Shown: positions 9,173-20,699 of the stretch, piece after piece | Layout: each line of letters begins with the position of its first letter | How positions within the stretch are numbered: the first letter of the stretch is position 1 | Origin: Aspidapion aeneum | Taxonomy: Eukaryota > Arthropoda > Insecta > Coleoptera > Brentidae | DNA length: 64,000 bases | NCBI GenBank assembly: GCA_963576565.1 | Contig: OY755044.1 | Span: 46,767,134 to 46,831,133 of the forward strand | Direction: 5' to 3' | Notes under the pieces: generated by a model | Told to the model about the DNA's origin: nothing | The model's database searches: none | What the model saw: the letters and a program-made list of their open reading frames with translations, nothing else | Position numbers and translations under genes: made by a program

Positions 9173-9904
9173 TGGAGCGTTTTCACTTTAATTATTTTAG
9201 AATATTATTTATTTTTATTTTTTGTTTCTTACTTTTACCATTTTTTCTGGGTTGTACTATTTGTGAATTTTTACAATTAAATTATTCTCAAAATAGGGTT
9301 TTTTGGGTCTTTAGTTTATAAGATATATAAAAAGATTATACTTTACAAAATAGGTATTGCTGCTAGTGCCTATTTCATTAATTAAAACTTACATACTAAA
9401 ATTACGCGATTTGTCTTGACCCCTTGATTCCATTCCCGGAATACCTAGTTATTACTTCCTTTTTGACCGATCCTGTAGAAGCATTCCTTTTTTACCTATA
9501 AAGGAGCAAAAAACAGCGATACGAATCGAGGCGTGATTTGGGTCAACCAAGACAAATCAGTATAAATGTGGACGGAGGATATACGCTTTCCTCGCCGGTG
9601 CATATTCACAAATTTTTACGTTAAATACCTACTATTTTATGCGGGCTCGCGAGCCGGGTTTGTGCCTATTACTCAGACAATTTGGATTATCTACGTACCT
9701 TACCTTACCTTACCACTCCAAAACCGGTAAGTCAAGACAAATTTGTTTCATTACGTTCTTTTACTTCAAGTTAGTAACTATCCTTAGGGTGGTGATTTAG
9801 GATAGTTTGGAGGTCCCAACCAGTAGTGGAGTCAGAAAGATCTGGAATTTTTTACAGTCCGGTCTGTGACTGGTACCATTATCAACGCGGACAAGGACTT
9901 TTCA
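9173..9904 (+). repeat. BEL/Pao 3' LTR of the right unit
   Basis: The 732-bp LTR runs TGGAGCG...TTTTCA, ending exactly where similarity to the middle LTR stops and Gypsy pol coding sequence begins. It differs from the middle LTR by a mutated TATA box, a small deletion near 9563 and an expanded TACCT-type repeat near 9694-9712. The flanking five bases after it (TGAAG) would be one half of the target duplication; the left half is outside the window. Confidence 0.92.
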
Positions 9905-12824
9905 TGAAGGTAGTATTAGATTATATTTTATCTCAAGTAGGTGTAGATGAATGTGCATATGTAAAGGTAGATATTTTAGGTTTAGAGGTATATGCGTTAT
10001 TAGATAGCGGTGCAAATAAAGTTTTTATGAATGAAGTAGGATGGCAAGAGTTAAAAGAACTTGGAGTTTTCTTGAATGTTGTTGACTGAATGTCAATGTA
10101 TTGGTGTTGCATCGGTACCCATAAAATTAAAAGATGTTGTTAAGGTTTTTGATGTTTATATTTTCCAGGGTTGGGACATAAATTAGTTCTTGGTATAAAT
10201 TTCTGGAAAAGAATGGGAATAGTTCCCGATGTTCGTAAAGGCGAATGGTATTTCTCTGATCAAGATCTTAATGACAGCGTAACAGTAAATTCCATCCAAG
10301 CGGAAACTGATTTGTCACCTGACCAACAGCAACAATTAACTGATATTATTGACAGTTACTTTTCGAAGATAGATCCTGATAAACTTGGTTGTACTTCTGT
10401 ACTTCACCACAAGATTGAATTAATTAATGATACTCCAATTAAGCAAAGGTATTACCCTGTTTCTCCTCACAAGCAAGCGGTAATTAATGCTGAGTTGGAT
10501 AAGATGATAGAGAAAGGAGTAGTGGAAAAATCGACTAGTGGTTGGTCTTCTCCTGTGTTACTTGTTCCAAAACCTGATAATACTTGGCGTTTCTGTGTAG
10601 ACTACAGAAAGTTAAATGCTCAGACATGTAAAGACGCATGGCCATTACCGTATATTTCTGACATATTGAGAAAGTTAGGAAATGCTCGATATTTGTCTTC
10701 ATTGGACATTATGTCAGCTTATTGGCAAGTTGAAGTGGAACCTTCTTCACGACCCTAGACTGCTTTTACGGTGCCTTCCAGAGGTCTTTACCAATTCAAG
10801 AAGATGCCATTCGGATTGTCAAATGCTCCGGCAACATTTTAGAGATTAGTTGATACTTTGTTTGGTCCAGAATTAGAACCCTATCTGCAAAAATATTTAG
10901 ATGATTTGTTAATTGTTACACCCACATTTGAAAAGCATTTAGAGGTCCTATCGACTGTACTTGATCGTTTAGTGTCAGCAAACTTAACTTTAAACCGTGA
11001 GAAATGTTACTTTTGTAGAAAAGAACTCAAATTTCTTGGTTATCAGCTAAATTCAAGGTCAGTCATAGCTTGTGACCCTGCAAAAGTGGAAGCCATAACT
11101 AAGTTACCCAGACCAAAGACAGTTTCTGAGGTTAGAAGGTTCGTAGATTCATATTCCGATATAGTAGCTCCACTCACTAATTTGTTGAAAAAGAATTTAG
11201 ATTAGGATGTGTTCTTTCTCAGAAATATAATGGAAGAGAGTATGTAATTTGTTACTTGTCACGTAAACTCAACAAAGCTGAAATGAATTATTCGAGTTGT
11301 GAGCGTGAATGCTTAGCTGTATTATGGGCATGTGAGAAACTACGTTGTTATCTTGAAATGTCAAAATTTTACATAATAACTGATTGTCATTCTTTATTGT
11401 GGTTGGAAAATCTTAAAGATCCACAAGGTCGGCAATGGTGGGCTTTACGATTGCAAGTGTTTGACTATGAAGTTATGCATCGACGTGGTAAAGATCATGT
11501 TGTTCCAGACGCTTTGTCTAGGGCAATACCCGATAGTGATTTACCTGAGATATCATGTATTGAAGTGTATGTAAAAGATAAAGGGTACTTAGAAATGCGA
11601 GATGCTATTTTAAGAAATCCTTTAAAATTTCCACGTTAACGTGTTGAAAATAATAAGATTTATAAGTATCTGGACTGTAAATTTCCTGATTTAAGAGATA
11701 ATATTGATTATTGGAAATTAGTAATTCCAAAAGAAAATCGTATTGAAATTTTACAAAAATATCACGATAGTGTAACTAGTGGACATCTCGGTGTATTTAA
11801 AACTTTCCATAGAATTGCTCGAATATTTTATTGGCCAGCTATGAAAGCTGATATAACCAAATATATTCGCAAATGTCAAGTTTGTCTCAGGACAAAACCT
11901 GAACAAAAGAAACCTGCAGGACTTATGGGAAAGCAGAGGCTACAAAACCTTGGCAAATTATAACAACTGATCTTTGTGGACCATATCCGAGAACAGTTCA
12001 TGGGAATCAGTTCATCTTAGTAGTAAGAGATTCGTTTTGTCGCTTTGCTATGTTCTTTCCTCTTAGAAAAGCAACATCTAGTTCTATAATTAAGCTTTTA
12101 AAAGACAATATATTTATGGTATTTGATATTCCCCGATTTATCCGGATGGATAACGGAGTTCAATTCAAAAGTAACGAGTTTAAGCTTTTCTAAATTCATT
12201 TGGAGTTTCCACGCTTTTTACTCCAAATTATTCACCACAATGTAATCCAACAGAGAGAAGTAATCGTTCTTTAAAATCGATGTTGATCGCTTATGTAAGT
12301 CAGAACCAACGTAAATGGAGTTTTTATCTGAATTAGGGTGTGCATATCGTAGTTCTGTTCATGAAGTTATAAGTGCAACTCCATATTTTGTTAATTTCGG
12401 TCAAGAAATGGTTACTCATGGTAGAGAATACGCAATAAAGATAAATAAAGACGATGCTGGTGAAGAAAGAATTTCAAACAGAGAGAAAGGTTTAATTGCG
12501 CTTAGAGAATTTGTAAAGAAACGTTTAAAACGAGGTTATGAGATTTCTAAAAAGCAATACGATTTAAGACGTCGACATATCGAGTATAAAGTTGGAGATT
12601 ATGTCTATAAGAAAAATTATGTCTTATCGGATAAAGCGAAACATTTTTCTTCTAAGTTAGCTAATCGATTTATAGGTCCTTTTAAAATAAGGAGGAAGAT
12701 AGGATATTTACAATATGAATTAGAAAATGATAAGGGTGTGTCAATAGGAAATTGGCACGTCAAAGATTTAAAACCCGATACGAGTCAAGATACTGATGAA
12801 ATAGATGATGAATCTATTACTTAG
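9905..12824 (+). pseudogene. Ty3/Gypsy pol relic (PR-RT-RNase H-IN), 5' end cut by BEL
   Basis: Coding remains of one Gypsy-type pol run in order. Protease has LLDSGAN near 10000. RT has WRFCVDYRKLNAQT near 10580, SLDIMSAYWQV near 10700, MPFGLSNAPATF near 10805 and the YLDD active site near 10895. RNase H spans about 11205-11530 (YSSCERECLAVLWACEK, VVPDALSRAI). Integrase HHCC lies near 11760-11895, and the core has TTDLCGPYP near 11965, RMDNGVQF near 12147 and NPTERSNRSLK near 12247. The C-terminal domain ends GNWHVKDLKPD near 12770. It is dead: stops lie at about 10087, 10756 and 10840, the connection between RT and RNase H carries deletions near 11145 and 11195, and integrase has further stops near 11637 and 12192. 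It continues the element the BEL unit inserted into; gag and the 5' LTR are not in view. Confidence 0.88.
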
Positions 12825-12887
12825 TTAAGTTTAGTTTTGGATAGTGAAGTGGCAAAAGAAATGTCATTTCATTCCATTTCTTTTGGG

Positions 12888-12905
12888 GGGAGAAAAGGCA
12901 GAGTT
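12888..12905 (+). other. Gypsy polypurine tract region
   Basis: A purine-rich run (GGGGGGAGAAAAGGCAGAG) lies about 65 bases after the pol stop and just before a TGTTACG sequence typical of LTR starts. Confidence 0.5.
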
Positions 12906-13795
12906 TGTTACGTTACAAAAATTGACATTTACTCATTTTTAATTTTAAGATGTAAATATATTAAATTAGGGAAGTTTTAGAGACCCGATAGTTATTTTGG
13001 TACTGGTTATGGTTAAAATAAATGCTAGCCCTAACAAGTTTCACACTTGTATTGGTGGTATTTCATATAGAATGTGCATATAAACTTACCTTTAAAAGTT
13101 GGTTATGCATACAGTCTCATTTCAACTTATTTTCCATATTAAATGATTTTCCAGCAAGTCTATATTTTGATACATGATAAAAGATCTATCAAGGAATATA
13201 GAATCAGTCAAAAGTAATAACAAAATACTGTATTGTTTAGACAATTTGTGTCTAAAGTGCAATGTTTACATTTTGTCACTATGTTATCTGTCTTAAGACC
13301 GTGATTTTATCACTTCACATATGATTTTCTAGAGATTTGTTACTCTCACATTACGGCACTAATATTCTAGTTTATATTTCATGTTATGTTATTAATTTTC
13401 CGTTTATGATTGAATTTTAAACACTTAAAATATCCGGAAATACTTTAGCAGGCGAACTATTAGCGGCCATGTATGAAAGTAGGTCAAGTGCAACGATTAT
13501 ACACTAGACAGGATTGCTCAGTTTGCCGAATCTGTCTGCAACCGATGTTCAAGGTCAAACTCGCTGTTACGTCACCACTTGTGCTGGGCAGAAAGCGGGC
13601 CTATCGTTATATTGGATTGTATGTGCTTTTAGGGCTATTTTCTTTATGCAAATTAAATTTTATGCAAAATTGAGGCATTGTACATTTAAAAATTATGTCT
13701 TTACAGGGATGATAAATGATTTTATATTTGAAATATCTGTTAAATAAATTAAATTTAAATATTTAAAGTGAAAAAAAAAAGCTACACATAATGTC
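12906..13795 (+). repeat. Probable 3' LTR of the Gypsy relic
   Basis: The sequence begins TGTTACGTTAC right after a polypurine tract. The 3' limit is uncertain: there is no second LTR to compare with. The end is placed near an AATAAA-like, A-rich stretch (13743-13780) just before the TIR element at 13811. The short frames at 13473-13747 are probably fortuitous. Confidence 0.45.
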
Positions 13796-13810
13796 GGAGT
13801 ACCTACCTAT

Positions 13811-14446
13811 ACAGGGTGTCCCATAACTTAGGGGTCATAGGCTAACAGGTGATAGAGGAGGTCATGTCTAATAAAAAAGTTCCTATAATGCATGGGTCAA
13901 AACTCTTTCTTTGTAGAGATACAGAGCATCAAAGTTGGCAATTTTTTTAACTTTTTTGATAATAACTTTTTCAAAAAACGCAGTAAAAACATGACACTGG
14001 GTAAAGTCGTGTATCAGAACAAGAGCAATAAATTGAAATAAAACTTATTTTGAAAAAAATTTTCTTTATATTTTTTGTTAATAAAAACAAGCCTTTAGCG
14101 ACACATAATAATAAATAAAATATTATAAATATTTTTTAAAATAATAATTAAGTAAATGATTATTTTTTATACATTTTTGGAGGTAATTTTGACTGGTACA
14201 TACAGGTATCTTCTTAACTTGTAATTTTATTTAAAAAAATCACATTTTTGAATCACAATTAGCTGAGTATTCAGCTACCTGTGATAAATTAATTTTCCTT
14301 TTTTTACAAAACCCTTTTTTCCCCATTCCTCTAACATTAAAAATCCTATATCTTAAAAACAGATGTGTGTTGACCCCATTTTTTTTCAGCAATAACCTCC
14401 TCTATCACCTGCTGCACTATGGCCCCCAAGTTATGGGACACCCTGT
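13811..14446. mobile_element. TIR element, family 1 copy a (ACAGGGTGTCCCATAACTTA)
   Basis: A 636-bp element has inverted ends ACAGGGTGTCCCATAACTTA ... and the reverse complement at 14423-14446. TA lies outside both ends. The similarity of the ends continues inward (GGTGATAGAGGAGGT against ACCTCCTCTATCACC). A second copy in the opposite orientation is at 39264-39944. No coding potential is seen, so it is non-autonomous. Confidence 0.8.
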
Positions 14447-16400
14447 ATAATTTGTCCAATTATTTTAAAAGTATGTAAAGAAATTATTTTGCGATAATAA
14501 TTAAAAACGGAAATATAGGTAGACGAAAAATTTATTGATTTATTTAAAAAAGGAAAAGGACACATATTGTTCTTAACAAATAGACAAAAAACAAAGAGAA
14601 AAAAATGCACATATTGTATAGTTTAATTATTACAACCGCTTTTTAAAGCATGTTAAGAGATTATTAATTAGATAATTAAAAAACGGGAATATAGACCATA
14701 AAAAAAGTATTTATTATTACATTTTTACAAAAAAACAGAAAAGTACAGATACATACAATAAATTAAAAATATTAATATTAATAATAATATTTAATTTAGA
14801 AAAATATTCCTTTTCAATTCACAATCTTTTGTAATTTTCTTGGTAGATATTATTAAACAAAAAGCCCATTTGCTGAGAAAATCGTGGCCATTTTTTTACC
14901 CTGTAAACAAACGTTCTTCTCTGTCCTGAATCGAATTTTTACACACTGTTAACAAACCAAACGTGAAAATGTTTATTTCTATGTCTTTTCTTAGTAGCAC
15001 TGCACTGAAACAATCCAATAAACACAAACTATTCAGCGAAATGTCAACAAAACTCTCTTAAAAATACGAATAACATCATATACAACGAACGTAAACATAG
15101 GATTTAGCACAAGTGGTGACGTCACGCCGCTCTCCTCATCCCGCAAAATTTGTTAACACAGGTTAAATGGAACTAAGCAGTCCTTTATGTCTATAGTCCT
15201 TGGGTCAAGTGTACTGAAAATAGAACAACGCATGTAGTTGGGAGCTCTCTTGTATCGCGTTGTGGGAAAGAAGGATGCGAGATCGGCTATTCGATGTGGT
15301 TCATCACGTGTATGTAAATTCACCTGATATCTGAATGCATCCATGCAAATTTTACCTATCGGGTGACTTTCAAACGAGATGCAATAGAGTAAATGACTTA
15401 ACCTGCTCAGATAGGCATGAAGGAAAAGGTTAAGAATACGAAAATAAGCTGAATATTTGAATTACCTATTTCTTGTAAATTGTTGATTAATAAGTAATTT
15501 TGGGGTATTTTTAATTGTGGTTGAGATTTGTGATACCTAGTTGATGTTAATTGAGTATGGAAATAATTCTATTAAGAGTATTGTCTAATTTATTCAATGC
15601 GTGTTTATAACTAATAAGAAAATCAAAACAGCACATAAGCCGTCCCTGTTGTATTGGGCATCTGAAATTTCGGGGATGACGATGATTTCTGCGCTGTGAC
15701 GACACTTCGGTCAAAATTTCCATAAGAAGAGGTGAAATTTTTGCTAATAAAAATTTTGAAATTCAAAATTTCCGTGTTGGGATTAAGTAAAAATTTCCAA
15801 GATATTAGAAACTAAACCTATTTGTGCGGTATTTGGCATGGTATAATTGAAAGTGGTTATTTCTAGTTCCTAGTGGGATAAAACCTCTCCATGGTACGTT
15901 CTATTGTTAGCACCACGTGTTGAAATTCTTAGCAATTCTTTTGAACTCTTTTATAAAGTTATCATTATTCCTTGTTGAGAAATATGTTATGTTAAATGAA
16001 TTTATTCCTTGTTTTTAACCAAGACGGCATTCAACAAAGGCAAAAGCAACAAAAGCCTTATATGTAATTGGAAAATAGGAAGAACCCTTCTAGTGGTGTA
16101 AAAAGTATAAAGTCGGCTCGATTGAAAATAGCTACTATGATTTGTAAAATACTTGCTGCGTAATAGAAGGTAAATTTGATTTTAGTAGATTAGTTTACAG
16201 ATGTAAAATAGGGTATATTAGTGAAAAACTTATTTGAAGTTTTAAATTTAGTTATTATTTTATTTTAATTGGGTATTATATATCTATTTTTAACTGAAGT
16301 ATGAGACAGTTGAAGCTTAACATTTTACAACCAGAATTTTGAGGTGTACTAGATAAAAGTTATTGATTTTTATGTTCCTTTATTTATTAATAACCTTACA
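14447..16400. other. Unassigned AT-rich sequence
   Basis: No gene is recognised. A ~58-bp segment is imperfectly duplicated (14462-14522 and 14641-14697). A minus-strand open frame at 15153-15344 (63 codons) has non-random composition but matches no family I know. Around 15107-15124, AGCACAAGTGGTGACGT is an inverted match to 13567-13584 in the presumed Gypsy LTR. Confidence 0.4.
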
Positions 16401-16414
16401 GTTAATAAATAAAT

Positions 16415-16545
16415 TATTAGGGGAAAATAAAATAAATTCCTAAGGGAAAATAAATAAATTCTTTAGGGAAATTAAAATAAATTCTTAAAGGAAATAAAAA
16501 TAAATTCTTAAGGGAGAATACAATAAAATTCTTATTGTAAATAAA
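16415..16545. repeat. AT-rich tandem repeat, ~30-bp unit
   Basis: About four to five degenerate copies are seen of a unit resembling AGGGGAAAATAAAATAAATT plus CT/CTTA. It has no coding sense. Confidence 0.65.
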
Positions 16546-17137
16546 TAAAAGATGAAACAACAGAAATATGTCAAAATTCTGTAGTTTGTATGTCGGAGAA
16601 TTACAACATTATTTTCTTATACTAGGGTTCTTGGAGTTCTTGGATTTGGAGTTCGAGTTCTTCGAGTTGGAGTAAGAATTCTGGGATTTGGATCCTTGTT
16701 TTGGAAACTTCATGTACTGAAAGTTTTGAGAATTGGGAAATATGTTTTGGCACAATCCGTTGGATGTTCTACGTCTGCTGTTCTTATGAATGTACTTCTA
16801 GAAACTTACACTGGATACAACATAATAGAGCTTTACCTCTGACTATAAATAGTTGGTGAGACATGTCAACTTTGGAAGATTGACTATAGGAACATGCAGG
16901 TTAGATCTTTCCAAATAGAAATGTTAGTGCGAAAAAAGTTAAAGGTATTTTCTTTTAGAAAAATAAACTGAAAAGACATTCTTATTTAAAGAAATTAAAT
17001 TACATTCTAGTATAAATAATAATAAAACTCCCACGCATAAAATTAAATAAATAGCAATACATGTAATGTATGTAAATTTTCAATGGCCAATGAAAATAAT
17101 AAGTTAGGTTTGCTTAAGTAAAATTTAACAGATTAAG

Positions 17138-17290
17138 TTAAGGTGACCACTCGGGTCTAAGATTTAAGGTGACCATATTTAGGTCTAAAGTAAGGTGACC
17201 AAATTTCGCCTATTGTTGATTAGATTACGGCGACCAACAAGTGTTTGTAAATTAAGGTGACCAACCAAACTTAAGGGAGGGTGACCATCC
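17138..17290. repeat. Cluster of AAGGTGACCA-like motifs
   Basis: Six near-identical 10-mers (AAGGTGACCA, with ACGGCGACCA and AGGGTGACCA variants) all lie on the plus strand within 150 bases, spaced about 22-40 bases apart. The rest of the spacer is not conserved, so this looks more like a motif cluster than an ordinary tandem repeat. The function is unknown. Confidence 0.6.
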
Positions 17291-18519
17291 CATTGATTTA
17301 GTTAATTTTAAAACATTAAGATGATTTTTTTATTGTTTGGAATACTAATTTATTTTTATTTTGCTTTCAGTAAGCTGGAACCTTACTTGAATACATTATT
17401 GTCTTTAGGAATTTAAATAAATACAAAGATTGATTAAAAAAAATTTGTCTCTTGATTTACCTTAGAGCAATATAAAACTGAGCTAGCCGAGCAACCCTTT
17501 TATGTGTTGTCACAAAAGACAATGGAAGCCCGAAATTTTGTTTCTGTTATTTAAAGGGGTTTCGCGACGTCATCCTGTGTCGTTCGTCGCATGGGTATTT
17601 TATGATGTCATAATGACGTGGTCTGGCTAGATGGAAAGGTTTAGATGTCCTGTATGACACATTTTAAAGAAATATTAAAATATGCCATACATACAGGGCC
17701 TCTAGGAAGGCTGAGAGTGGACGCGTTTGTTTTCAAATATATCTACTTGTTTTGCTTGAAAAATGATTGTAGATAGGTATATACGAATTATTATTACAGC
17801 ATCGAATAGTTGTTTATGAATAATACAAAACTGTCCAGACGCCAATTTTTGTTATCCCCTAGTTAACAGTATGAACCACCTTTCTCATGAATAAGGGAAA
17901 AGGCACTTGCAAGCTAAAGGTAGACTTATAAATAATAAATGAATCCCAAAGGGCACCTGCCTGCATAGTGATAAATGAATCCAGGCACACGGTAACAAGT
18001 GCAAAAGCCCCTCGCATTCATTTGTTTGTGTAAACGTACACCACCCTTATTAGGGAGAAAGGGGATACTGCAGTGGCGTCGTACGAGGAAGGATAACCCG
18101 TAATTTTCTGTAGTGTTAATTTAAATTTTGTTGTTAAACCCGGTTTTTATGGTCATGCGTTTTTTGACTATATTGGCAGATTGTTTAATTGTTTTTCCCT
18201 GAGGGGAAAGATTTAGTTGCATGGATCTTTAATTTTTAAAATTAAAATTAATCCTTTCTAACAGTGGAGCTTTCTAAAATAACGAAAAAAAAAAATGGAG
18301 AAGATTTCTTTTTTGTAATCTTTAATTTTTGTTTTTTAATCCCTGTTTCAGGGATAGCGGACTTTTTAGCGATATTTTTAAAGTGGCACTATTTTCATAA
18401 AATTTCAGTGAAATATTCTCCAAGTTCATGCTGATATTCCAGCAAACTTTTAGGGAAAATTAAAAGGTGACAAGGTGTAAGATTTAGCATTTCATATTTT
18501 GAATTCAAATTTTTGGTGA
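17291..18519. other. Unassigned sequence with one small hairpin repeat
   Basis: No gene is seen. A short fold-back at 17640-17703 ends in CATACATACAGGGCCTCTA and is related to the ends of the TIR element at 21471-22320. A pyrimidine-AG followed by AATAAATAC at 17360-17425 resembles a splice acceptor plus polyadenylation signal, but nothing coding supports an exon. 17820-18110 has LTR-like composition with no partner. Confidence 0.35.
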
Positions 18520-18714
18520 CAGTGGCGTATATGGAAAAAAGTGTTGGATGGGCCCGTGACAAGTTGTGAGGGGGGGGGGGGGCTGAGACCCCATGAGGCC
18601 GTATTTTATGCTATTTTATGTTTGTATTCATGAAATATGTGGAAAATATCTAAAAAATCTTAACTTTGGGAGGGTCCGGGGTCCATGAGCCCCTCCCCCC
18701 TTATATACGCCACA
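18520..18714. mobile_element. Short CAGTGGCG-type TIR element
   Basis: Ends CAGTGGCGTATAT and ATATACGCCAC are inverted. The body contains a G-run (18574-18586) and a C-run typical of this element class. A related, interrupted copy starts at 40946. It is non-autonomous; hAT affinity is suggested by the CAGTGGCG terminus only. Confidence 0.65.
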
Positions 18715-18835
18715 GCGCCGCGATTAAGGTTGTCAAAATGGCTTGTGGCATGCTTTACGTATTTTTTTATTTTGACCTTTGTTAAAAATTTTACGATTTT
18801 TTTTTCTCTATTTAAAATCCAAAAGTACCACTATA

Positions 18836-19150
18836 CCTTCCTAGCCCATTAGCACACTCCAAGTAAACTCCAGGCTATTTCAGCCTTAAAAACAGTTTTT
18901 TGTAAATAAAATGTGTTCTATATTATGTTCCGAAAACCGCATATAAATGCGACGCGACCCTCCGTTAGAAAGTTAGTAGTTTTAAAAATTAATATTCATG
19001 GATTTCGACCAAACTATTTTCAGCTCGTTGATTAATTTTCATGAAAATTGGTCCAGCAGTTCCGCATCTATCGTGGGCCGAACACACACACACACAAATA
19101 AACAATAAATAAAACTTGTCTTACAAAAATATTGATTCTAAATTACACCA
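18836..19150. repeat. Rearranged fragment related to the element at 46652-47972
   Basis: 18836-19015 is an inverted match to about 47205-47470 (shared block TTAGCACACTCCAAGT). 19105-19150 is a direct match to 47692-47740 (AACTTGTCTTACAAAAATAT). Relative orientation is therefore switched inside the repeat. A short CA run (19082-19096) and an 18-base C-run lie nearby. Confidence 0.65.
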
Positions 19151-20082
19151 TCGCCCCCCCCCCCCCCCCCACAGCAGCTGCTTTTTATATGTAAATATGT
19201 CACTATAGGGTCGATTTTAAAATTAGGACAGGTTTTATTCCAATAAGTCCCTATAGTTTTCAGTTATTTATGTATTATTTCTTATTATTTCTACTGTTTT
19301 TCGAACTTTAAACCACCCCTCAGGGCAGGTATATACTACAATTTGAGAGTATTTTTAATGGGAATCCTACGACTGCAAGGACTAAATTTCCAAAAAATGA
19401 CATTTTGTTCCAAATATTTTTTGTGGTTTTTCTTTATTTCTAGTAAGTTAATTTAAATTTATATGAGATGAAACTCACTGAGAAATGCTTACTATCATAT
19501 TGCACATTAGGGTGAACCAAATATTTGCAGCTATTTGACCTGTGAGTATTAATCTTGTATTCTCAGAAAGATACTTAAACCCGGTCTAAAATGCTAAGTT
19601 TTAAGGTCTTAGTAAATACTTGTGTAAGTGTCTAATAAAGCCGTAGGTCAGGCAACGCCGGGTAGGTCAGACTAATAACCTTCTAAAAAATTAGAAAAAT
19701 TACGTATACCTTGCAGGTTGCTCATAAAATTGTGCTAACATTCTAATTTACTGTGAATGATTTTGCCGGTATATAGACAGATACGTACATATTTTTATAA
19801 AATTATGTAAAATATGCCACGATGAGTAGAACTCATCAGCGTGTGTCAAAAGTCAAGGTTCGTTGCTCAAAGTCGTACAAAGAGCAAATCACTCTTTGAA
19901 TATATTTAGTAGGTACCTATAGTGTAAAGAAATAAATTATTTTTTATTTTTGATTATATTGGAAATGATATTTGGCTAATAAAATTGGATCTGGGGAATG
20001 CAATACACAGGGACGCATTTTCTATCTGGCATACGTGATCGCAAATCGACTCATGCCGTTATCAGATAAATCGAGAAGGAAA

Positions 20083-20678
20083 GCAGTGGCGACTCGTAAG
20101 GTAGTGCCACGGTGCCAGGGAACTTCCCTGTTTTTCTGCAAAAACACGATTTTTTTTTATTTTTAAAACATCTTTATAGGTTTTTACTTTATTTCATGCA
20201 TTTCTTTTTAGTATATTATTAATTATATGAAATTGGGTAACCCTGTGCAATTCTACAGATCACACACTCGAACAGAGATAGGTTTTATCAGCAACATAGA
20301 TGAGCGACAGAGATAGGGCCAATGTTAATCATTTAAGCCTTGTTTGAATGGGAAAAATCAAAGAAATTTTGTGCCTGGCACAGGCTGATGGTCGTCTTAC
20401 TCGTATTGTTTTTCTGCTCGAGCCTGGGTGTTTTCGTTTACGCCTTTTACAATACATTTATTTCAGCGGAATTTTTGACGGATTTTGAGTCACTTCATGG
20501 CGGAATTTGGGTGGGCATAGGTTAGTTTGTTTAAAAAAATTGAATTAGAAACCACAAATATAGTAGTAGATATGTTTTTTAGTGACTTGTGGATAAACGT
20601 TTGGGTGCAACAATCCGAATTTTTTTTACTGACTCAAAATTCTGGCACTACCAAGTTGTATTGACACGAGCCGCTGCT
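20083..20678. mobile_element. hAT-like non-autonomous element with 8-bp target duplication
   Basis: A 596-bp element starts GCAGTGGCGACTCG and ends CGAGCCGCTGCT. It is flanked on both sides by the identical 8-mer GAAGGAAA (20075-20082 and 20679-20686). An 8-bp duplication and CAGYGGC ends are hallmarks of hAT elements. An open frame at 20340-20525 (61 codons, hydrophobic core LMVVLLVLFFCSSLGVFVYAF) lies inside, but no transposase is seen. Confidence 0.7.
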
Positions 20679-20699
20679 GAAGGAAAAAGAACTGTACAA

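Noticed and set aside
17360..17425. Terminal host exon (acceptor plus AATAAA)
   Set aside because: No coding sequence or donor partner; such motifs are common by chance in AT-rich DNA.
20340..20525. Small membrane-protein-like frame (61 codons)
   Set aside because: It lies inside a non-autonomous hAT-like element, and the composition is explained by T-rich DNA; no independent support.
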